Source: Cudoniella acicularis
Taxonomy: Eukaryota; Ascomycota; Leotiomycetes; Helotiales; Helotiaceae
NCBI GenBank assembly: GCA_013054445.1
Contig: JAAMPI010000652.1
Coordinates: 1 to 29,283, forward strand
DNA length: 29,283 bases
Direction of reading: 5' to 3'
Shown: one piece after another, positions 20,038 through 29,283 of the stretch
Layout: every line of letters begins with the position of its first letter
How positions within the stretch are numbered: position 1 is the stretch's first letter
Translations under genes and position numbers: made by a program
The notes under the pieces: model-generated
Seen by the model: only the letters and a program-made list of their open reading frames with translations
Databases searched by the model: none
Told to the model about the DNA's origin: nothing

Positions 20038-21648
20038 CTAAACGGTAGTAAGAACACTGGCGTTCTTGTACCACCCCAGAAGAGGATTATCCCCATTCTT
20101 GGTTTCTGTTTCTTCCACATACGCCCATCTCCTCAAAAATTCCTCGTGAGACAATACTCTGGTAAGTTTACCGGTTATTGCTCTATACATGAGTTCCATG
20201 ACATTGAAGTCTGTTGGGAACAATATATCAAAATACCCCTGATGTACCTGATTAAATCGTTGTTAGAACCTGGTCAAGTACATAGATAGGGGAGAGGGGT
20301 AAATACAAGAGGTGTAGTAACCGGCACAGTTCGCCTTTGGTACCTCGTCTGTACCACAGGCGCGTTGACCCCCTTAATCGTATCCGGTAATTCATGGAAA
20401 TCACTGGTCAACAGTCTGTGTGCTGGAAAATACGTCCCCAAAACGTCAAAAAACTGCATCAACCTCGTGGGTATATATTCGGGGTCGCTCAAATTTGGTG
20501 CAAAGGGGAGACTGCTCTTCAATTTCCGCAATATCCGATTTTGATTGAGAGGATGTGGGTATTTTCCGCCTGTGGCTGCGTGCCTTACTCGTAAGAATCT
20601 TGAAGCTACTGGGTCGATTTGAGGAACGTAGAACTCGTAGAAATCGCCTTTGGTGTCTATAAGCACCGTTCCTTGCATGGGCTCTTCTGTAATTGGGTCG
20701 TACCGGATGGCATCGTGGGCGAAATTATCGAAAACTTCCATGGCTAGGAAATAACAGGGCGAAGGGACGACCTGGTCCCATTCGAAAATAGACTTATTGA
20801 TAATTTCCACTTTTGAGGCGTGCCCTTTCGTATGGGCACCTCTCCATAACTGTTGCGCCTGCAACTTCGCCAAATTTGAAGAAATCTCGATAATTTTGAA
20901 CTTCGTTCGGTCATAGACAGAGGGATCGGTATCTCGAATATAATCTAGGATATTGAGCATCAGTGTTCCGTTTCCGGCGCCCATTTCGTAGATTATGAGA
21001 TCGTGGTAGGGGTATTGGGAGAGCTTGTAGTTCGCCACAAGGTATCGAGCAATAGCTTCTCCGTAATATGGTCGAAAGAGCTCAGTAGGCGTATGCCATA
21101 GCTGCCGCGACTCATTGGGTGCTTTTAGATCCAACTTGTCCTCAAATTCGGTGTATCTTTGTCCCAATAGGCGGTGGAATTCGGCCTCGTCCTTGAGCTC
21201 ATTGAAATTGAAAGGCTCCCCTGGCGAGAATATAACCGCCTGTTTCGAGAAATACCCATAAGAGGGGTTGTATAGAGAGTCTGCGAGAACGTCAGATTGA
21301 GCATAAAAGTTATTGGGTATAAATACCTTCAATGAAATCCCTCGTGAGCATCTTAACTCTCCTCGGTCGTTCTCTCCGGCCCCTCAACTGATCTGAAGTG
21401 ACCATTGGGTATTTCGCGTACTCCTCTGACATATCTAAGGGAAAGATATCCGTCCTCTGCTGCCAATTACTCTCGCTTTTACTTGTATCGTCTGCATCCT
21501 GCCCTCTTTGACTTGATAAACATCTGACTTGCGGGCGGCGACGTACATAGCGTGTTCGAAAGGGTACCGAGGATTGCGAGCGCAGCGATTGGCAAGGCCG
21601 ATGTGCAAACAGCTGTCTAAACAACCGCGAGATGATTGGGGAGTCCAT
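20038..21648 (-). CDS. Mitochondrial MidA/NDUFAF7-family methyltransferase
   Basis: Three exons, 21648-21327, 21280-20307 and 20247-20038, with 46- and 59-nt introns, give 501 aa. The N-terminus is Arg/Ser-rich without acids (MDSPIISRLFRQLFAHRP, later RCLSSQRG), a mitochondrial presequence. The mature part starts with the family block LTRDFIEDSLYNPSYGYF; the SAM-binding loop is IYEMGAGNGTLMLN, followed by KIIEISSNLAKLQ and FLAMEVFDNFAHDAI. The third exon supplies QGYFDILFPTDFNVME. NDUFAF7 (DUF185) methylates an arginine of a complex I core subunit during early assembly; the fungal protein has a larger insertion between the first block and the SAM loop, so activity on that target is inferred. 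It is divergent from the cysteine synthase by 180 bp. Confidence 0.88.
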
Positions 21649-21828
21649 ACATATGGCGGTGTTGATTTTCGTGGACCACCAGAAGTCCGAAAGGCGTAAT
21701 GTTGAGGTCAAAGCTCCTCGTAACGACAGGGGTCATGTAGATATCAAGCTCCTTTTTTTTTTTTTGAAAAGAGATATTTTTAAAACAATAAGTTAACATG
21801 AATGCAATGATATTTCAATCATGACAAG
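21649..21828. promoter_or_regulatory. Divergent promoter with T13 tract
   Basis: A 180-bp spacer between two genes for probable mitochondrial proteins. It contains a run of 13 T at 21753-21765, a nucleosome-excluding type of sequence. No specific factor site is certain. Confidence 0.5.
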
Positions 21829-23221
21829 ATGTCTATGAGCGATCACCCAAAAGCTTATGGCACGGCCGCCGTCGCAGTCGCATTTGTGGCTGGTATCCTC
21901 ATTACTCTGGGCTTCAAAGATTTCTACCCAGATCTAGAGCGGAGATATCAGCGACGAAAAGGGCAGCCGCATAATCGGACTGATTCTCGACCAGCAAGTA
22001 CATATTTACCAGTTCCTCCTGTCAAGCTTGAAGATCACACAAGAAGCGCAAGACAATCTTTGGTTGGACTGCCTGTGCCTGAAATACCAGATGGCATTGA
22101 AGGCTGCATCGGAAATACACCCCTTTTCAAAATCAAGAGTTTATCTGAAGCCACTGGATGTGTTATTCTTGCAAAGGCCGAGTTTCTCAATGGCGCTGGC
22201 GGAAGCCCGAAGGATCGAGTTGCCTTGAATATGATCAAGATGGCTGAGGAAGAGGGGTTTTTGACACCCGGTCAAGGAGATACGATTTATGAGGGTACAG
22301 TGGGCTCAACGGGAATCTCATTGGCAACTCTGGCACGAGCAAAGGGCTACAAAGCCTATATATGTATGCCCAATGATCAGAGCACTGAAAAGTCTGATTT
22401 GCTGCATCACCTGGGCGCAACTGTGGAAAGAGTTACTCCTGCTCCCATCACTTCTACCGAGCACTTTGTCAACCTCGCAAGGACGAGAGCAAAGGAGCAT
22501 ACTTTATCAGGCAAAGATGAGAGTAAAGGCTTCTTTGCAGATCAGTTTGAGTCAATGGCAAATTATCGAGCGCATTTCCAGACAACAGGTCCAGAAATAT
22601 ACGAGCAGACAGGTGGTCATGTAAGTACCGAATCTCATGATGAACATTGCCTGTATTAATACGCCTCTTTAGATAGATGCTTTTGTTGCTGGTGCAGGCA
22701 CAGGTGGCACGATATCAGGTATTGCCTTGTTTCTGAAACAAGAAATGGGAATGGGTAAAGATCTCAAAGTTTTCCTGGCAGATCCGGAAGGCAGCGGTCT
22801 TTACAACAAAGTCAAGCACGGAGTCATGTTTTCCAATACAGAAAAGGAGGGCACTAGACGACGACAACAGGTTGATACTATTGTTGAGGGAATTGGTATT
22901 AACAGGCTTACTGAGAACTTTGAGGCTGGAAGAGAGCTAATTGATGATGCTGTCAAAGTCACGGATTTACAAGCCCTCAAAATGGCCAGATGGCTTGTAG
23001 AGGAGGATGGGATTTTTGTGGGAAGTAGCAGTGCTGTTAACTGTGTTGCTGCCGTTGCTGCCGCGCTTAAGATGCCAAAAGGGAGCCGTGTCGTGACAAT
23101 CTTGTGTGATAGTGGGACAAGACACTTGAGCAAGTTCTGGAAGAAAGTGGGTGAAACAGGGCTAGAGGATCATGAACAAGCAGATTTGATAGGATTTTTA
23201 GGTCTTAAGCCTAGCAGGTGA
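21829..23221 (+). CDS. mcy1: Mcy1-type PLP cysteine synthase homologue, membrane-anchored
   Basis: Two exons, 21829-22620 and 22673-23221, phase 0, 52-nt intron, give 446 aa. A hydrophobic helix at about residues 9-28 (AYGTAAVAVAFVAGILITLGF) precedes a basic linker (RRYQRRKGQ) and a fold-type II PLP domain. The Schiff-base lysine is K128 in GGSPKDR; the phosphate loop is GAGTGGT (about 271-277). The substrate loop reads EGTVGSTGISLA instead of the TSGNTG of ordinary O-acetylserine sulfhydrylases, as in the fungal Mcy1 branch. SSSAVNCVAA and a C-terminal CDSGTRHLS complete the site. Yeast Mcy1 sits at the mitochondrial outer membrane and has no clear role in bulk cysteine synthesis, so the substrate is uncertain. 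A second in-frame ATG lies at 21835. Confidence 0.9.
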
Positions 23222-23564
23222 AGAGAAAAGACTAGCTTGAAAGGCCGAAACCAGGTTGTTTCTGAAATTCTATTGCCATACTCTAGGTATCATGGTGAGA
23301 GAACGCTTGGCCAACCTTCCTCCATGTGACATATGGCATGGAGTCCTGCATCCTTTATGGATTGCATAAGATCTAGTGCCAAGAGATCATATCTGGAATA
23401 CAACGCAAACAAGCACGAGGTTCAGAGACCGCTGAAGATTGTTACACCTTCTCATGTCAAAATACAATCCCTGATGCAATGCTCAAGGCCCAAACCCCCA
23501 ATCCATCCTTAAATGTGGTTGAGAAGTGAAGCTAATTAAGGGAAAAGTTAAGCAGCGCTAGAGA
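23222..23564. other. Convergent 3' spacer, mcy1 and TFIIS
   Basis: A 343-bp region between two converging stop codons. I see nothing beyond expected 3' UTR sequence. Confidence 0.6.
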
Positions 23565-24582
23565 TCAAGAGAACTAGAGAAGTCAGTTTTGATTGAGAAG
23601 AACAAGGTAACAAAACATACCTTCCAACGATTGCCGCAAACTGTGCATTCACAGAACGTAGTCATCGGTTCATCAGCACTTCGAGTTTGAGCTTGACTGT
23701 AGCTGACTTTCTTTTGACCACATCTACCACATCGGAGCGCATCACTTATACTCTTCTCTGCCATTGGCACTTGAGCCTTTAGCATGTTTTCCTTTTCAAG
23801 CTTCTCATCCTCCTTGCGTCGATTTTGCGACTTAAGCTCATCATGTGTCATAACAACAAATTTGGCTGCTGTGATCTCGCCAGACATAACCCGTGGACCT
23901 AGCTCTCTATTTGTCGTTGCCTTTAGGTTTTGGAAAAGAGAGCGAAGCTTTGCCCGATACTCACCCGAGTCACCATTATAGGCATCGTAGGCAGCTTGTT
24001 CAACTTCCATAGCCTTAATTATGATGTGTGTAGATGATTCGGATGACATAAAAGCAAGGCCATTGTACATCAGGCCAATGCAGGCATCTCGAGATGGAAC
24101 TCCTGTCCGCTTAGTATCAACCTTATCGCTCTCCCAACGACGTTTAGTCACATCTCCGGTGAAGGCTTTCGGCTCGTTTGTAGGGTTTGTAGGTGCTGGC
24201 GAGGACTTTGGAGGAGAGGATGCTGGCATTTTCTTCTTTGATTGAGCTTGTTCGGCTTGAACGATCTTCTTCCACTTTGCAATTATCTCTGCTGCCAGCC
24301 TAGCGACATCCTTATTGGGGTTGGATTTCTGCTTTGACACAAGCATGCCAGCTTTTGTGGCCTGGTCGCATATCAGTCATTGTAGGTTCTTTCAACTGCT
24401 GGGGCAAATTCGCATTCATTGGAATGAAAGGGCATGAAAGAACGTACCCGAAGAAGTTCTTCAGTAGGAACCACCTCCTTCTTTAATGTCTCTAGGATCG
24501 AGATGACATTTGCTGCAGAATCCTTCTCGGCGACAGCCTTGTGAAGAGCCTTCAGGCGAGACTCCAACTCTCTCTGATCCAT
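23565..24582 (-). CDS. dst1: Transcription elongation factor TFIIS
   Basis: Three exons, 24582-24448, 24361-23621 and 23573-23565, give 294 aa. The last exon is 9 nt (Phe, Ser, stop) behind a 47-nt intron; it restores the family's ending NRWKFS. Domain I (LW/TFIIS N-terminal) covers about residues 1-80; a Lys/Ser/Pro linker follows; domain II, which binds RNA polymerase II, is at about 125-245 (VPSRDACIGLMYNGLAFMSS onward, NRELGPRVMSGEITA). The C-terminal zinc ribbon has CGRCG and CTVCG pairs with the catalytic loop QTRSADEPMTTFC, whose Asp-Glu pair enters the polymerase active site to stimulate transcript cleavage. All key residues are present. The gene acts in the nucleus in rescue of backtracked polymerase II. 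Confidence 0.96.
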
Positions 24583-25753
24583 ATTCGCGACGACCTGTGG
24601 TCTGGGGTGTTTTGAGAGCGCGTGAGATTCGGTCGGAGGGGCGCGACCAACCTCAGTGTGTTGGATGTAAATGTGCAGCAAAGTAAGGAATCCAGGGCGC
24701 AAGGAGCACAGGATATCAAAAATAGGGTCGAGGATTGAAAGGGAAAGTGAAGGGCGGGGGGCAAGAGTGAATGCACTTGTTCTGCAAAGGTGAGGTTGAT
24801 TGCCAGCCTTGTCAAGTTGTCGCATGCTCGCGTGGCGTCAGTAAGAAGCTTCCAGGCAGGGGTTTTCCCCAGACCTGGCATCGCTTCGGCGTGCTCTTCA
24901 CACGGACCCATTGTCATTGGTTACAAGTGTCTAAAATCTCTATTGCTGTTCTAGTTATTTTCAGAGTATATCTAAGTAGAAGAGCCCTTCAGACGTGTAC
25001 AAGTCTTATAATTACGGCAATAATGAATGCTCTTAACATAACGCAAGCAAAATGTTACTATAACACAAAGACCATATCTGCTGAAAAGGCATTATTTACA
25101 GACGACGTATGCCTTTATGAAAGCAATATATCTTTAAACAATCATGGAAATTATTTCTGGGGTTTTCATGATTCCTCTACTCGTGGCTAGCGACTAAGAA
25201 GCTTCAGCTCTCGAAAGGAAAGGCCGAGGAATCTAAGGATAAAATAAATCCTTTCGGTTGAGAAACTTCTTCTAAAAAGACATAGAAGGCTACCAGTATG
25301 GTTATATTAAAATCAATGAGGATGCTTATTTTTGGGGGATGGGACGGCGGGGGAATATACAGTGTTATCATCTCCCCATTTTGTAGAGTTTTGTTACTAT
25401 TCAGTGGGAATCAGTCCTTGCGTATTGAGCGAAAGCGAAATAATCCAATTCCAAAGGCAAATTTTGACAACTTTTACTACTGCGAAAACATACTTGAGAT
25501 TCAATCATTAATGGACCCTAAAATAAAAATAAATAAACGTTTAACTCGATTGGACTCGATCTTTGCTTTCTAGCCAATGGCATGAAATGGGAAAGGTGGC
25601 ACGTGCCCCAGCCTTGTCGATTTCACGAAACCCTTCGAAAATCTTCAAGACGCGCCAGCTCTCTACCATCTGCACCGATCCATATTTCCAAGAATTTAGA
25701 AGCTGCACAAACATGCAAAATAACCCATTGAGCTCAGGGTAACATCCTCCAAA
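24583..25753. other. Divergent 1.2-kb region, TFIIS and rpp1
   Basis: No supported gene. The part from about 24920 to 25560 is AT-rich with a few short hairpins (for example AAGGAT/ATCCTT near 25218-25236). An open frame of 139 codons at 24771-25190 has no recognisable content. The last 200 bp hold rpp1 promoter motifs. Confidence 0.55.
25574..25607. promoter_or_regulatory. CCAAT box and palindromic E-box before rpp1
   Basis: CCAAT lies at 25574-25578 and the 10-bp palindrome GGCACGTGCC, with a CACGTG core, at 25598-25607, some 150-180 bp upstream of the rpp1 ATG. CACGTG is bound by Cbf1/bHLH factors in fungi and CCAAT by the Hap/CBF complex; use here is inferred. Confidence 0.5.
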
Positions 25754-26749
25754 ATGCTCTACGATCTTAACGTCCCTTGGACACCCACAATACCCCCGGC
25801 TGAGCTCGAACGCAGCATCTCCTTCCTCTCCTCTCTGGGCTACAACACTCTCGCCCTGAACCACACGCTTTCTGTGACCTCTATCCCCTCACAAATCATA
25901 AATCCAATCCCTCTGCAGTCCGCAATAAAAACACCAGAAAAAACGACGCTTCTTCGCCGTTGTACACTTACCCTCTCCGACCCCTCTCAAAACTACCGCC
26001 TCTCCTCTTTCGTAAGCGCATACGATATCCTCGCCTTACGACCTCTCACCGAAAAGGCTTTCCTAGCAGCTTGCCTCACAGTCACGGAGCACTCCCTCAT
26101 CTCTCTCGACCTCACGACCCGTTTTCCCTTCCACTTTAAGCCGAAACCGCTTATGGCTGCAGTTAATCGGGGTATAAGGTTCGAAATATGTTATGCGCAA
26201 GCTACGATGGGTGATAGTCATGCCAGGAGGAATTTTATCAGTAATTTTATGGGAATTATGAGGGCGACGAGGGGAAGAGGTTTGGTGGTCAGTAGCGAGG
26301 CTGGGAATGCGGTTGCTTGTAGAGGTCCCGCGGATGTGCTGAATTTATTGGGGGTTTGGGGATTGGGCAGGGAAAGAGGACTCGAGGCTTTGGGAGTTAA
26401 TGCGAGGGGAGTGGTGGTTAATGAGGGGATTAAGAGGAGTAGCTTTAGGGGTGTTGTGGATGTTGTTTATGGAGGAGAGAGGGTTATTGAAAAAACTGCC
26501 GAAAAGCCAAAGGAAGGGAATGGTAAGGGAGACGGAATCGGTAAGAAAGGGAAAGGAAAGAGGAAGGCCGACGAGGTACCAAGCGATATTGCACCACAAA
26601 TCAGCAAGAGGCAGGCCAAGAAGATGAGGCTTGAGGCTTTAAAAGCCGGAAATAACTCGTCACCTCAGGAAACCACACCATCGAGAGGAACACCTATATC
26701 TGACAATCCAGATACACCTAGCACAATAAAAGCTCAAACGAATGGATGA
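25754..26749 (+). CDS. rpp1: RNase P/MRP protein subunit Rpp1 (Rpp30 family)
   Basis: A single exon of 331 aa. It begins MLYDLNVPW and continues as a TIM-barrel-like RNase P p30 domain: ELERSISFLSSLGYNTLALNH, then FVSAYDILALRPLTEKAFLAAC, LISLDLTTRFPF, RGIRFEICYAQA, RRNFISNFMGIMRATRG and GLVVSSEAGNAVACRGPADVLNLLG, all typical Rpp30 blocks in the usual order. The C-terminal 80 residues are Lys/Gly-rich with nuclear-localisation-like KGKRKADE and RQAKKMRLE. The protein is an essential subunit of nuclear RNase P and RNase MRP, needed for pre-tRNA 5' maturation and pre-rRNA cleavage. The gene converges on the secreted repeat protein 182 bp downstream. Confidence 0.95.
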   Translation: MLYDLNVPWTPTIPPAELERSISFLSSLGYNTLALNHTLSVTSIPSQIINPIPLQSAIKTPEKTTLLRRCTLTLSDPSQNYRLSSFVSAYDILALRPLTEKAFLAACLTVTEHSLISLDLTTRFPFHFKPKPLMAAVNRGIRFEICYAQATMGDSHARRNFISNFMGIMRATRGRGLVVSSEAGNAVACRGPADVLNLLGVWGLGRERGLEALGVNARGVVVNEGIKRSSFRGVVDVVYGGERVIEKTAEKPKEGNGKGDGIGKKGKGKRKADEVPSDIAPQISKRQAKKMRLEALKAGNNSSPQETTPSRGTPISDNPDTPSTIKAQTNG

Positions 26750-26931
26750 CATATATTTCTGTCTTTTAGTATGTATGAAGTGAATGATATCTACAACAAA
26801 TAAGGTAGCGTCGCCGGGACTCGATCCCTTCTAACAAAAACGCTTATTCTGCCTTCATAAAATCTCATCCAATCCCCTCGTCTATTAATATCAACACACT
26901 AATATAAAACACAAATCATTACCCAAACAGA

Positions 26932-28546
26932 TCAGATCTTAACCGTCGCCGTGGCTAAGTTGCCTAATTGTAAACTGCTGGTAAGTGAGAAAGTGCTGAT
27001 GTTGATGGGATCAGCGGGTACGCCTTGCGCCGCAGCAGCAGCTTGGCCTGCTGGTGAAGGGGCACCGGTCACGGAAAGGTTGAGAGACGATTCTGCTGAT
27101 GCTTTTGTGGGGGAAGCAGCTACAGCGCTTTGAGCTGCTGGTGTCGAAGCTGCTGCGGGGTTTGCTCCAGGGCCAGTGCTAACAGTTACGGCGGTTGTGA
27201 GTGCTTTTGAGCCAGAAGCTGCTGTTCCTGCAACGCTGGTTGAGCTTGCTGCTGGCGCGGCTGCTTGGGCTGCTGGTGTAGAGGTTGCTGCTGAAGCTGC
27301 CGCAGGTGGGCCAGTGCTGACAATCACGGCGGTTGTGAGTGCTTTAGAGCCTGAAGGTGCTGCTCCAGAGCCACCTGATCCACTTCCTGCTCCTGCAACA
27401 CTGGCTAGGCTTGCTGCTGGCGCAGAAGCAACTCCTGCTCCACCTGCCGAAGGATTGGCTGGTGGGCCGGTGCTGATAATCACTGCGGTAGTAAGTGCTT
27501 TAGATCCTGAAGCCACAGTTGCCAGAGTCGTTGGAGCATTTCCCATTGAACCGGCGTTCAGAGCGGCAGCATCGCTGGTCGCAAAAGATCCTACTCCACA
27601 GAGACAGACACAATTGCATGCTCCTTGGGCATTTATTTGTCCTACTCCACCGGCCAGGGCACCAGGAGTACCAACAGAAGTCGGTGATACAGCTGGAGAA
27701 TTAGCTGCGGCTACAAACATGTTAGTTGAGGATATTTAATTATGATACTAGAGGCTCACCCGAAGCAGGAGGGGCCGCGGCGGCTCCTGGAGCACCAGTA
27801 CTGATAATCACAGCTGTTGTAAGCTGTTTGCTTCCACTAGCCGGTAATGTAGCTGCCGGTTGTGCTGCAGCAATACTCGGCGCAGAACCAGTAGTTAAAC
27901 TTATTATTGATGACCGGCCTCCAGAACCAGCTGCCCCTGGAGGAGGGTTGACACCTGCCGCTGCGCTTTCTGGGTTGGAAGCAGCGGCATTGTTGACAGT
28001 AACAGTAACAAGTTGTGTGACCATTTGTGGAAGAGGAGTGACCGTAATTGTGGGAGCTGGACCCGTACCGAAAACGGTCATTGTGAGAAATGATAGCTGT
28101 ACATTACCATTTCTAGCCAAGTTAGTAAATGTCGACATCTGAGATCAGAGGTTTCCTACGCGTTCCCAGTCCCTTGAGCTGATGCCGCTTTTTGCTCTGT
28201 CACTGTCACGGTCTTTTCCGCTGCACAGGTTTCATTCTTTCCAGCAGCTGTGACGGTCTTTGTGATTGTGGCAGCAGCAGCTTGCGCTTGCGTTTCCTTT
28301 CCTTTGCTACCTGCCTCCGCTCCTTTCGCCGCTCCTTTCGCATCCGCTCCTCCACCATCACCCAGCGCTCCAAGTGCGTTTAACAGATCTGATAGCCCTC
28401 GTCTCTCGTGCGAGTCGGCGTGTACATGGCCCTGAGCCTACTCCTTGTCAGTTACGCAATGATCCGACCTGCTCATCTTTCCCTACCTGTACAACAGTTG
28501 CTAGGCCGATGACGGCCAGCACCGATGTTCTCAGAATGTTCTTCAT
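26932..28546 (-). CDS. Secreted Ala/Ser/Thr-rich repeat protein
   Basis: Four exons, 28546-28487, 28437-28160, 28112-27760 and 27710-26932, give 489 aa. The introns (49, 47 and 49 nt) carry CTAAC/CTGAC branch sites, and the third exon only joins in phase by this model. A signal peptide (MKNILRTSVLAVIGLATVVQ, cleavage near VQA-QG) spans exons 1-2. The mature chain is Ala/Ser/Thr/Pro/Gly-rich and holds four copies of SGSKxLTTAVxxSTG (DNA at about 27797-27840, 27468-27510, 27310-27352 and 27170-27215). A cysteine cluster, GACNCVCLCGVG, lies just after the third intron; another Cys sits in the sequon NETC. There is no transmembrane segment or GPI-type C-terminus. This looks like a cell-wall or extracellular O-glycosylated protein; I know no assigned function. 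Confidence 0.78.
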
Positions 28547-29283
28547 CGTATTGATTGATTAATATAAGTGACAGCCAAGCCCTCCCAAGAAAAAGCTTCT
28601 CCAAAGCTAAACGTCAAATAAAAGTTGCCAACAGACCAGCCGTGATATGTTGAATGAGTGTCGTTGATTGCGATGTGAAAGAGCGTGACCGGCAGCTGCA
28701 GAAACGATCTCGATAAGATGGAAGAATGGATAAGTGAGTGTGGTAGGAAGTACTAGAAGGTAGCGGAAACAACTCGAGCAGCCGATCCTACACCGTGCGT
28801 GAGGGCATTGGCGCTCTGATCGAGTAATGTAGCAGGCCACGCAAAATCAACGAGGCCTCACACAAAGTGCCAATAGGAGAGCATAAAAAAAAGATGGGAT
28901 GAGATGAAGGACCCATCGCAGAAGAGTTCTGCGATTCACTTCCAAGCAAGCGTTTCGCCAGACGGAAGCCAGTAAAAATCGAAGGAAACGTCTAAACGAC
29001 GGACCAACCTGAGAGCCGGAGCAGTCAATTGACGACTCAGCAGAGAGAGTTTGACGGCCTTCTTCCCAAACAGTCTCATGGCAGTCTGAGGGTCAGGGCT
29101 CTGTGACACGGCAGACTGGGGAGAAAGCGATATGAGACATGGGAGAGGCGATGCGAGGTTTCATTAAGCTCCAAGCGAAGACCCCCGCAGCGGCCGCGCA
29201 CCACCAGTCCACACGACCACGATTCCACATGAAGAAAAGAAGAGCCTCGAAGTTCACGAACATGTCAATCCACCTGCAACGTG
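28547..29283. other. Upstream region of the secreted protein gene
   Basis: No supported gene to the end of the window. It probably contains the promoter of the secreted repeat protein and the dyad at 28915-28935. Confidence 0.5.
28915..28935. promoter_or_regulatory. Perfect 9-bp inverted repeat, 3-base spacer
   Basis: ATCGCAGAA and TTCTGCGAT flank GAG, with no mismatch. It lies about 370 bp upstream of the secreted protein's ATG. It could be an operator-like dyad for a dimeric transcription factor or an RNA hairpin. Confidence 0.4.

Noticed and set aside
24771..25190. 139-codon plus-strand open frame upstream of rpp1
   Set aside because: Composition shifts from GC-rich promoter DNA to AT-rich DNA within it, and nothing recognisable is encoded.
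27176..28142. Two long plus-strand open frames opposite the secreted repeat protein
   Set aside because: They are shadows of Ala/Gly/Pro-rich codons (GCN/GGN/CCN read in reverse); the minus strand has the signal peptide, splice sites and branch points.
28113..28159. Secreted protein split into two genes, with a second start at 28138
   Set aside because: That ATG lies inside a 47-nt intron with a GTAGG donor, an ACTAAC branch site and a TAG acceptor; splicing joins the signal-peptide exons in phase to the repeat exons.
1..29283. Biosynthetic cluster, CRISPR array, prophage or defence island
   Set aside because: The genes are unrelated eukaryotic housekeeping functions with spliceosomal introns; no direct-repeat array, phage gene or cluster-type enzyme set is present.

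Overview
This window is nuclear DNA of a filamentous ascomycete (Pezizomycotina, plausibly Leotiomycetes/Helotiales). The assignment rests on many short GT-AG introns (about 46-114 nt) with CTAAC/CTGAC-type branch sites, compact intergenic regions with genes on both strands, and best-fitting protein architectures that are fungal: Vps8, an RCR-type PPxY membrane protein, an Mcy1-type cysteine synthase and Rpp1. Placement below Pezizomycotina is inference.

Layout: 1-356 holds a SINE-like element with tRNA-type A and B boxes and an ATCA-rich tail. A spliceosomal cyclophilin H (minus) ends at 750. After a 2.1-kb gene-free stretch comes a single-pass RING-H2 protein (plus). A 1.5-kb AT-rich region precedes a GPALPP/DUF3752 protein (minus) whose reading frame is broken by one base. 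Divergent from it is vps8 (plus, three exons), which converges on cytosolic/mitochondrial alanyl-tRNA synthetase (minus). That gene shares a 163-bp divergent promoter with a small uncharacterised acidic/basic protein (plus). Then come an RCR-like protein (minus), a 1.3-kb region with a small foldback element, a mitochondrial MidA/NDUFAF7-type methyltransferase (minus) divergent from an Mcy1-type cysteine synthase (plus), TFIIS (minus), RNase P/MRP subunit Rpp1 (plus), and a secreted Ala/Ser/Thr/Pro-rich repeat protein (minus).

Most genes are single-copy housekeeping functions: splicing (Cyp3), endosomal tethering (Vps8), translation (AlaRS), transcription elongation (TFIIS), tRNA/rRNA processing (Rpp1) and mitochondrial assembly and metabolism. 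There is no evidence of a biosynthetic cluster or a multi-gene defence system. The most interesting items are the frameshifted GPALPP gene, the dual-start AlaRS with a clear mitochondrial presequence, the 9-nt terminal coding exon of TFIIS, the SINE-like element with an extended acceptor-type stem and alternative hairpins, the foldback element at 19.4 kb, the stop/start-overlapping uORF of vps8, and the repeat-bearing secreted protein with a CNCVCLC cysteine cluster.

All exon joins were derived by hand from reading frame, splice consensus and protein-family continuity; none is supported by transcripts.
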